Notes under the pieces: model-generated
What the model was told of the DNA's origin: nothing
The model's input: the letters and a program-made list of their open reading frames with translations, nothing else
Databases searched by the model: none
NCBI GenBank assembly: GCA_031841125.1
Contig: CM063106.1
Location: 29,969,501-30,033,500 of the forward strand
DNA: 64,000 nucleotides
Direction of reading: 5' to 3'
From: Acanthococcus lagerstroemiae
Taxonomy: Eukaryota > Arthropoda > Insecta > Hemiptera > Eriococcidae
Shown here: piece by piece, positions 56,661 through 64,000 of the stretch
How positions within the stretch are numbered: the stretch's first letter is position 1
Layout: every line of letters begins with the position of its first letter
Program-made: the position numbers and the translations under genes

Positions 56661-58589
56661 AAAGCCCTGCTTTTAAGTTTAAGGTCATACTTTTTTTCAA
56701 ATTTGAAATCCTATCACTTAAGCGAAAGTTAAATATTGAATTTGAACGCCAATAAATATTAGTTTGATATCGCACTACGTCGTTGCTCTGCCTTCTTATT
56801 ACATGGCATTGCATCAGTATCACGTGTTCACTTCAGCGACCTAAAAGCTTTTTAAACTTATTTCCGTAACATGTTTTTGAAAAAAATTGTGTTATTTTCG
56901 GGGAGGGGGGAGAGGGTACGTTATTATTTTGAAAAAGTTCTGTTGAAGGTCCTGCAAAAGTTCGTTTCCCGTGACTGTAATAATGCCATTGTCTTTCGTA
57001 GCTCGAATCCCTCTCTTCTTTCTGATTTTATTTCCTACAGAGTTGTTGGAATGGCAAATATTTGTCCACAAGGATACGCAGATGAAAGTCTCCGTATCAT
57101 GAGCAAGAAAAACTATTTTGGAACTATGCAACCACGTGCCACAGATGGCTCGCACTCTATATTTCTGCTTCTGGTGTCCTATACTGTTGTCTCTTGCTCT
57201 TTAAATCAGTGCTGAACCTGGCTTTGATCTTGATTCATAGTATTTCCTGAGAGTGCTGAACCCTCAATTTTCTCTTCTCGAAAGATTTTTCATTCCGTAA
57301 TGAAGAATGAGGCTAAAATCGAGTATACTGAGTATACTTCCATGTATTAATTTTACTTTGCACACCAGCTGTTTGATAGATTGAAAGACGTACAATAACT
57401 TGATGTGAGGTAGGGCGGACGCATCCCGTTTTTCTCTCCTGAGAATTGTCCCTTGGCAAAATCGGCCCTTAGCAGAATCCCGAATGTTTAAATTTCGTTG
57501 ATCTGTCTTCGAGAGTATTTCTATTCAATGTACTTGACATTTTAAGTTGGGTAAATTTGAGTCCCCTCTCCCTTGAAAAAATCGTTTCTGGACATCCCTA
57601 GGTAAACTGTCTGTAAGGACGTTTGTCTTATGTGTCTGTGATGAGTTGAGAACCAGTTGCTCCAACCTGCAAGCACAGGCATACTTCAAGAGTCAAACAG
57701 GCGAGAACCATTGATTGTTTCTGACTAAACAAATTTCATTAGTTTTAATACTGTTGGGGGGGGGGGGAGATTTGTGTGACATCCCTTCAATTTTATGAGG
57801 AAAATTTGTTTGAAGTTTCAGTGGAAAATTTTCTCGGGTCAATCATTCGTACTATTCATTAACTTTCAATAGGGAGTCAATACCGTACCCTTCAAAAGTT
57901 TCTGGCTGGGTCACTAATGAAGATCCTCTCCATGAAAAAGTCCTTGTACAGAGTCTGCTAAATCTTATCAAAATCGCTTCAGCGGAAAACTCGGATGAAA
58001 TGGCGGATTTCTATTTCCATCACTAGTAATGTTAATCCATTTATTGATGGCTTGAAGATGCAGAAGTGACTTCTGCTTAACTTTAGTAACTTGAGAGTTT
58101 CAGTTTCGTAGATGGCCATTCTTCCGATTTGCCTACCGGCAATGATTTTTTGGGCTGGTCTTCCTCACTTCTTTTCCGTTTCTTTGACCGGTGTTGTTGG
58201 CGTGAAAATTTAGTAATTAAAATCAGAACGTAGTGGGGGTAAGTACAAGAACATAGCGAAGGTTGTTGTTTGGCTGGTTGGAGGGGGAGTGAGTAGGGGC
58301 AAAACTTGGAAAATTTCCAACTGATTCGTTGAATTCTGTCAATCGTGTACTGATATTCAAAATAAAAGGAACAAAACATGTGGGAAAATTTTTAACATTA
58401 GATTTTGCTGCCCGATTCTGGTCAAATTGCCAACTCAGTATAAAAATTTCAATCGACTCTGGAGGAAAGGGAAAATTGGTTTTCACGTCTTCAGTGTTAT
58501 TGACCGATTCTGGTGACGTTGCCATGCCTAAAGATTTCTTTTGGGTGGGGAGGTTAAATACGTAATGATAGAGAAAGAAAAATATTGGA
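56661..58589. other. non-coding, nothing recognised
   Basis: A 114-codon plus frame at 56871-57215 and a 134-codon minus frame at 58223-58627 show no motif or family. There is a G run at 57754-57767. No bounded repeats. Confidence 0.4.
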
Positions 58590-58760
58590 TTCATGATCCT
58601 AATAGGCGTGATCTGATCTGATATCATGATCTACAGATCAAGAATATCACCGGATCATGATCCTCTTCGGAAACTAGTATCTTTATTTTCCGAATAATCT
58701 TTTGATCTAAATATCGACAGATCGTGATTCTAGATCACTGGCTTCCTGATTTTGCCAGAC
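58590..58760. repeat. GATC-rich cryptically simple patch
   Basis: GATCATGATCC, GATCTGATCTGATATC and AGATCAAGA words recur in both orientations. A looser continuation, with GATCAAAAAGATC and GATCTAAAGATC, lies at 59655-60015. It resembles the 14.7-15.2 kb region. Confidence 0.35.
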
Positions 58761-58859
58761 ATGCAGATATCTATCATCTGGCTTGCGTTTTTATTAGGCA
58801 CCTGGAACCGATATAAAAATCGGAGCAAATTTGAATTTAGCTCCAGTTCCAGCTACGGC

Positions 58860-59400
58860 AGATCATTTTTATCGGACTTTCGCTCCAGCTGCAGCAAATA
58901 ATTCGTAGTGACGGCTCTTCCGAAAATGTGGTCTTGGCTCTCACCTTCGTTATTTCTAAGGGGCGATTGTAAGGTGGTAGATTGAGGGGATAGGTCAGTG
59001 AAGGAGGCGGTTGAAAGGCCAGAGCCAAAGACAGAAATTGGCTGCAAGTCCAGTAAAATTCTGAAATTGGCTCCAGCTCCGACAAATAGTTTTTATTGAG
59101 CCTCCCCCCCCGCCCCCGGTTTCAGCTTCGACCAAAAATTCTCGATGGCTTTTGCTCCACCAACAATGTGGTTTTTGCTCCGGTTCCGGTTATTCTAAAG
59201 GAGGTCAGTGGAGAATAGGAATGCGAAAAGAGGAGATTGAAAGGCCGATGTTAAAATCAGAATAATTGGTTCCGGCTAAGGAAAATAATTTTTTCAAAGT
59301 TGTGGCTCCAACAAATTTTTTTTCCCGATTCCGGCCGTCTTTGAAAAGGCGGACCTCCGGGACTCTTCTCCATGCTCCGGCTTCGTTGTTTCTATGTACC
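58860..59400 (+). repeat. three diverged tandem units, ~210 bp
   Basis: A unit containing GGCTCCAGCTCCGRC, AATGTGGTYTTKGCTC, CGGTTATTTCTAAGG and GATTGAAAGGCC recurs at about 58875-59050, 59065-59275 and, partly, 59285-59400. Units share order but have diverged. The open frames over them have no family features. Confidence 0.5.
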
Positions 59401-60180
59401 GAAGTATTATACAGTACTATTCAAACATGGAAGTAAAACAGGTTGCATATGGTCAGTGGTATCAGGAGTGTGGCTGGATTAGTAAACGTAATATCATGGT
59501 GATCTAGTTCTGACTGACGTGTGAGCGAAGTACTAATTTTTCTGTTTTCGCATTATTGATGTATGGTGGTGACGTTATAAGTTGGTAAAAATTCGTGAAC
59601 AAAAACATGGAAAGTTATCCGAGGACGTATAATACAGGAATGTGATATGATGTTTAGATCAAAAAGATAGTTACGTGTAAGACATGGGCGCAAATAGGGA
59701 GCTTGAAGAGGAGACCTTAGCTGCCGCCTCCTCCCTCAGTGTACTGAAAGCCGTCTTTCTCCTAAACAATTCAAGATACATACTGAGGTCAGATGGAGTG
59801 AAGCTACGTTGTACAGATATCGGGAGGGAAAAAATTTCCGGCTCTTCTTTCACTTTAAAAAAGCTATTAATTTGCCCCCTATGATCTAAGATAAAAAAAT
59901 CAAAAGATTCGTAATCTACATGATAGTGATTTTATTCTGATTTCCTAAATTGTCTTAGATCAAAAAGATCCCAAAAATCTAGAAAAATCTTGATCTAAAG
60001 ATCAAGAAAATCATATAATTATAATCTTCTGGATGATGTGAGATATGTTTTCATGAGTATAGGAATGGTGCACTGACCGAGAATTTTGAAAAAAGTTGGT
60101 TCAGAGGTCAATTGTCTTCGGTGAATTTGGGGTAACAAGTACTTTTTTTTAATCTTCGAACGTTACAGACCGCAAAATCC
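59401..60180. other. non-coding, nothing firm
   Basis: Antiparallel 60-66-codon frames at 59671-59884 are not supported by motifs. The GATC-rich texture continues at 59930-60015. Confidence 0.4.
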
Positions 60181-60300
60181 TATTCAAAGTGTCTGCCGGT
60201 CTTGTAAAACCCGAAAAGTCTTGGTAAGTCACGATTTTTGAAAATAGGTCGAGGGAAGTCGCCAGAAGTCACGAATTCTTATTAGATTGAGAAAGAAAAT
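60181..60300 (+). repeat. degraded CAGGGTGTCT-family repeat
   Basis: AAAGTGTCTGCCGGTCTTGT and AAACCCGAAAAGTCTTGGTAAG follow the 'GTGTCTRCyGGTCcTGgAAAAcCyGGAAAAGTC' layout of this repeat group. Ends are not preserved. Confidence 0.4.
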
Positions 60301-60506
60301 GTGGAAAAAGAAAAATCAAAACTATTGAAATATTGACAGCTTGTGAACAGTTTTTTGCATTTCATGTTAATTATTTGAGATCATGAAAAGTCAAGTAAAA
60401 ATAAAATGGATAATGAACGTATCAAAACACAAGCATCGGATGATGAAATAGGAATGAAAATTATATAGATTAGTCGATTGTTACTCTTTCATTATAATGT
60501 ATTTGA

Positions 60507-60780
60507 AAACTTTTGTTTGGAAGCCGTATATGGTTGTCAAACTTGGACCATAGAAAAACCAGAGAAGAGAAAGATCGAAGCTTTCGAGATATGGTGCTAT
60601 AGGCGGATACTCAGCATCAAATGGGGAAGTAGTTAACAGAGTAGGTGGTAAATTAGATATTTGGAATTGTCTGAAGAGGAGGAGTGATAAACTAATAGGG
60701 CATAGTTTGAGGCATCTACCTATAGGAATAATATCACTGCTGCTAGAAGGAAGAGTGGAAGCAAGGGCGAAACTATAGGG
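60507..60780 (+). pseudogene. LINE C-terminal remnant, plus strand
   Basis: Reads LEAVYGCQTWTIEKPEKRKI then EAFEIWCYRRILSIKWGS. After a frameshift it continues KRRSDKLIGHSLRHLPIG and LLLEGRVEA. The pattern 'YG.qTWt..k....kieaFe.WcyRRil.I.W' followed by 'RR...iGH.LRh' and 'l.eGrve' is the C-terminal signature of insect LINEs. About 90 codons survive, ending where the MITE at 60762 begins. Confidence 0.82.
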
Positions 60781-61045
60781 GTGTGGATGTGTGGTTGACC
60801 CCCCCCCCCCCTCCCATAATTTGACAGTTGGCAAATTTTGAAGCTGTTCATTTGAATTTTTCATTTTTTATGAATGTATGTTTGTTTGTTCTTGTTTTTC
60901 ATAATTAAAAAATATTTCGATTACAAAAATCGGCAAATTTTTAATTTTTTTAAAATTCTGTCGGCGACTTTTTAGTTTAAAAAAAATATCCGTCGGGAAA
61001 TTTTTGTTCTCCACCTCTCCAAACTGAAAGTCAAATTTTGTTTCT
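60762..61045. mobile_element. MITE, GGGCGAAACT family, copy 1
   Basis: The left end CAAGGGCGAAACTATAGG and the inverted right end CAGAAACAAAATTTGAC are degraded forms of the CAGRGGCGAAACTTGAC termini seen intact at 62801. Internal landmarks shared with copies 2 and 3 are a C run, TTCATTTGAATTTTTC, TTTGTTTGTT and the CGGCAAATTT and TCGGCRA blocks. The target duplication is not recognisable. Confidence 0.7.
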
Positions 61046-61209
61046 GAAAATAGAGTAACTTGGACTCCTTTCAGAGACTAGTCTGTCAAAAGCCGAAGGT
61101 TTCCAGCTGAGTATTGAACATCATCTGGAAGGTTGAAACAAAACTGAAATGTGGAAGACATTTCGAGAATCTGAAAGTCGGTAGCAAACGTTGAATTTCG
61201 AATTTCAAG

Positions 61210-62144
61210 GATGTTTCTGTTTTTAAAGTCTCTGTTTAATCTAGAGTCTGATATTTGAGAAAGTTGAAGATTGTTGTAAATTCTAAAAGTTGAAAGCAAA
61301 AGACTTATTTTCCAATGTCACAAGCTGAATCCGATAGCAAATGTTCTATTGTTTAATTTACAGGCTTTGGTCCTGGAGAATGTAGGAGTACGAGTTATTC
61401 TTTGAAAATGTTGATATTTCAGTCCCCAGTAGTTATCTCATAAGCCATTAATGATACGGGCATTTTGTTATTTTTCGTTGATAGATAACTTTCAGCATGT
61501 CATTCATCATTTTGATTGCCATGCCAAAATATAAAATGCCCTCACTGTCAGCCCAATATTACCAGTATGTTGTACAGAATGCCTCTTAACGACTCCCATC
61601 AAAAAAGTTCAAATATCCCCTATTTTCCTCCATGAAAAAAAAAAAACCTGAAATTTGAACATTTTTGAAGAATGACCCAGGAGGGAAATTTAACCTGGAA
61701 CAAAAGTCAAAACTCCATGTGTTTTTCCCGTAAACATGAAAGGGAGCTTGTGGCACGGATTGAATCCGATCGACCTGAAACTTCGTAGGTTTATTTTATT
61801 GTATTTTATTTGATTGGAACCAATGAGACGAATCTGAGGAAATTCAAGAAAAAATATCATCAAAAGTAAATAACGACCACTTTAATGTGTAAAGGAAGTT
61901 GTGTGTTCCTCTCAAGTTAGATCTAACATACTTCCACCTTACTCTCCCAGACTAGGGTATGCTCATGTGCACAAATGTGAGTGCTTGCGGGATGAGGTTC
62001 CAATCTGCATTTGCAGGGACGAAACTATGGAAAGTGGGGGGGGGGACCACCCCCAATAATTTAGCAGTCGGCAAATTTTGCAGCTGTTCATTTGAATTTT
62101 TCAATTTCTAGAACCGTTTGTTTGTTTGTTTATTTATTTATTTA

Positions 62145-62180
<36 letters not shown>

Positions 62181-62341
62181 TTTTTTTCAATTAAAAAATT
62201 TTGGATAAAAAAACCGGCAAATTTTCAAATTTAAAAAAAATCTGGTAGCGAATTAGTTTTTAAAAAAAATATTCGTCGGCAAATTTACCTTCTCCACTCC
62301 CCCACCCTTCCCCCTAATCTGGATGTCAAGTTTTGTCTCTT
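61210..62341 (+). repeat. left arm of a ~1-kb inverted duplication
   Basis: Pairs in reverse orientation with 62801-63625. Matching blocks include CTCTGTTT, CCAATGTCACAAGCTGAATC at 61313-61332 (partner near 63513-63532), CCTGGAACAAAAGTCAAAAC, TGGCACGGATT, TGCTCATGTG and GAGTGCTTG. The MITE at 62014-62341 forms its inner end. This arm holds about 200 bp that the right arm replaces with other sequence. Confidence 0.75.
62014..62341 (+). mobile_element. MITE, GGGCGAAACT family, copy 2
   Basis: Starts CAGGGACGAAACTATGG and ends GTCAAGTTTTGTCTCTT. It contains TTTG, TTTA and TTA microsatellites at 62106-62180. The inner boundary coincides with the end of the inverted duplication. Confidence 0.78.
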
Positions 62342-62800
62342 AAGTGGAAGGAAAGAATGGGAGGTCAGCGAAGATTCTAGATATTCAACAGATAATCAAG
62401 GGTGTCCGACCCTGTCGAGGGGGGGGGATACCCCGGGCCCGAACTTTCAAGGGGGCCCGATATTTTTAAAAGGCCTGAATTTCAATCATACTGTGCATCA
62501 AATTAGCAATTACTACTTATACACCACGAAAGAAACCTCTTATCCCGTAGCTTATAATTTTGTCCCATCTAACAAAAGAATAAATTGAACTGGAAGATGA
62601 GGGGAGTCCGTGGAAATTCCCCCAGGCCCTCTTCTTCTCTCTACGGGGCTGAGGATGACAAATGTAAGTGTTATTACGAAATGAAAGAACTCGTACAGGT
62701 TAGGGAGAAATGGAGAGCTGCATCAAACCAGTCGTAAGACTGATAACCTCTCATCATCATCATTGTATATCGTATTTCTTGTTAGAGCATACACTATCAG
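62342..62800. other. spacer of the inverted duplication
   Basis: Unmatched middle of the 61.2-63.6 kb fold-back. 62410-62660 is marked by GGGGGGGG and GGGCCCG runs and may be another decayed MITE without clear ends. The rest holds a LINE tail. Confidence 0.45.
62672..62737 (+). pseudogene. very short LINE C-terminal tail
   Basis: YYEMKELVQVREKWRAASNQ then S and a stop, followed by CATCATCATCAT-type simple sequence. 'R..W..a.nqs*' followed by ATCATC is the usual 3' end of several insect LINEs. Only 21 codons remain. Confidence 0.5.
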
Positions 62801-63080
62801 CAGAGGCGAAACTTGACTTTCAGTTTGGGGGGGTGGGGAGAAAGAAAATTTGCTGACAAATATTTTCTTTTAACTAAAAATTTGCCGACAAAATTTTCTA
62901 ATCATTTGAGAGTTCGCCGATTTTTCAATCAAAGTATTTTTTAATTTAAAAAATAATAATAATAATAAACAAACAAACGAACGTTCTTAGAAAATGAAAA
63001 ATTCAAATAAACAGTTTCAAAATTTGCTGACTGCCTAATTATTGGGGGTGTTTCACCCCCTCCCCATAGTTTCGCCCCGG
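62801..63080 (-). mobile_element. MITE, GGGCGAAACT family, copy 3 (inverted)
   Basis: Begins CAGAGGCGAAACTTGAC and ends CCATAGTTTCGCCCCGG. It is the reverse orientation of copy 2, sharing AAATTTGCTGACTGC and the ATAATAATAATAAACAAAC tract. The outer flank (CAAATGCAGA) is the inverse of that of copy 2, so this MITE was part of the duplicated unit. Confidence 0.78.
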
Positions 63081-63361
63081 CAAATGCAGACTGGAACCTT
63101 ATCCCCCAAGCACTCGCATTTGCAGCACATGAGCATAGGAACTCACAATTTCCTTTACAAATTGAGGTGGTCGTTGTTTACTGAATTTCCTCTGATTCTT
63201 CTCCTAAATTGATTCCAACAAAAACAAATCAAATCCACAGAAAAAAGAAGAAAAAAAACTACAAAGTTTCCTATCGATTGGATTAGGGGAATCCGTGCCA
63301 GAAGTTCCCATTCGTTCTTCTGGGAGTTTTGACTTTTGTTCCAGACTAAATGTCCCTCCTA

Positions 63362-63465
63362 TTCGGGCCGTACAGCGCTAGTATCGACTACTCTTATCAA
63401 CGACCAAAAGGTGAAGTTTTTGACACATGTAGCAAAATTTTGGAATCTCGGATGTACGGCCCGAA
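63362..63465. mobile_element. 104-bp TIR element flanked by TA
   Basis: TTCGGGCCGTACA at 63362-63374 has its exact inverse TGTACGGCCCGAA at 63453-63465. TA stands on each side (63360-63361 and 63466-63467). The left arm of the inverted duplication lacks this piece, consistent with insertion after duplication. TA flanks suggest a Tc1/mariner-type MITE. Confidence 0.7.
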
Positions 63466-63669
63466 TATTCACCTGCACCAAAGACCGTAAATGAAAATAG
63501 AACATTTGCTGTCGGATTCAGCTTGTGACATTGGAAGATAAGTCTTGCTTTTCAACTTTTAGATTTTAATAAAATGTTCAACTTACTCAAATTTCAGGCT
63601 CTAGGTCAAACAGAGAATCTAGTAACAACAGATTTCGGGCTGCTCAAAGCGGTGGCGCGCTATAGTCGT

Positions 63670-64000
63670 TTACGAATGATTGAATGAGTGAGTGAATCAT
63701 TGACTCATTGAGTGAGTGGCGAAGTGAGGAAGTGAATGAATAACTGAATCCGAGAATGAATGAATGAGTGAATGAATCACTGAGTCACTGAGTAAGTAAT
63801 TGAATGACTGTCTAAATCACTAAATAAGTCACCGAATGACTGAGTGAGTGAGTGAAACACTGACTCATTGGGTGAGTGACAGAGTGAGGAAGTCAATCAA
63901 TAGAACTGCATTAGAGAATTAATAAATAACTGAGTTAGTGAGTGAATTACCAAACAAGTAAGTGACTGACCGAGTGAATCACTGACTTATTGAATGAGTG
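63670..64000 (+). repeat. TGAA/TGAG tetranucleotide-derived minisatellite
   Basis: Degenerate TGAATGAGTGAGTGAA runs fill the window to its end and probably continue beyond. A higher-order unit is visible: GAGTGAATCATTGACTCATT near 63690 recurs as GAGTGAAACACTGACTCATT near 63850 and GAGTGAATCACTGACTTATT near 63975, at about 160 then 125 bp. Confidence 0.88.

Larger units (their letters stand above)
62801..63625 (-). repeat. right arm of the ~1-kb inverted duplication
   Basis: Reverse complement partner of 61210-62341, beginning exactly at the MITE end. Similarity fades beyond about 63625, before the sharp GGTGGCGCGC sequence at 63651. Confidence 0.75.

Noticed and set aside
62410..62660. possible additional MITE with GGGGGGGG and GGGCCCG blocks
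   Set aside because: No convincing terminal inverted repeat or target duplication could be defined.
1..64000. search by eye for tRNA, rRNA, CRISPR arrays, operons or bacterial insertion
   Set aside because: No cloverleaf, rRNA-like block, regular spacer array or dense gene run was seen. The repeats present are eukaryotic transposons and minisatellites.

Overview
This is arthropod, most probably insect, nuclear DNA. The base composition is AT-rich and there are no operons or bacterial-style gene packing. The window carries non-LTR retrotransposon (LINE) tails of insect type, a pogo/Tigger transposon, many MITEs and fold-back elements, and splice-site-like signals. A hemipteran would fit the dense load of short inverted-repeat elements, but the species cannot be fixed from sequence alone. 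No tRNA, rRNA or CRISPR array was recognised, and there is no long intact host gene. The stretch reads as a large intron or intergenic region that has been a landing site for transposons.

Region by region: 1-1.1 kb looks unique, with a weak TATA/donor pair. A 1.5-kb fold-back element with TTTTGTCAT repeats lies at 1.97-3.46 kb. Dead LINE copies, nearly all 3' ends, lie at 3.8-5.4, 9.7-10.8, 12.2-12.5, 13.9-14.2, 18.8-19.3, 33.6-35.2, 50.5-51.0, 60.5-60.8 and 62.7 kb. The most informative one (3.8-5.4 kb) still shows RT thumb, RNase H and C-terminal zinc-knuckle signatures, broken by frameshifts. A 1.47-kb Tigger element with both ends and TA target sites lies at 20.4-21.85 kb; its transposase keeps only the C-terminal part. 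A TRIM-like pair of 212/215-bp direct repeats separated by 106 bp lies at 18.15-18.68 kb.

Six hAT-like MITEs have termini of the CAGNGGCGTAGC type. Four carry an exact or 7-of-8 8-bp target-site duplication (24.5, 31.8, 33.2, 48.7 kb) and two carry degraded ones (12.6, 40.3 kb). A second superfamily, with CAGGGTGNC-type ends, recurs across the window. A third family (GGGCGAAACT ends) occurs three times at 60.8-63.1 kb, twice at the inner edges of a roughly 1-kb inverted duplication. Long fold-backs made from tandem repeats lie at 31.25-33.5 kb and 43.4-45.06 kb. Compact hairpins lie at 5.6 kb and 45.9 kb.

The only host-gene-like signals form a chain on the + strand. A polypyrimidine-AG|GTAAGT junction at 51741/51742 is the form of a recursive-splice (ratchet) site. 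It is followed by an 88-bp open segment ending at a plausible donor. A phase-compatible 3' splice site and 30-codon tail lie at 53949-54040. If real, the window would be part of a long + strand transcript. This is inference and needs RNA evidence. Degraded coding-like segments of unknown origin on the - strand lie at 8.34-8.48 kb and 49.9-50.3 kb.
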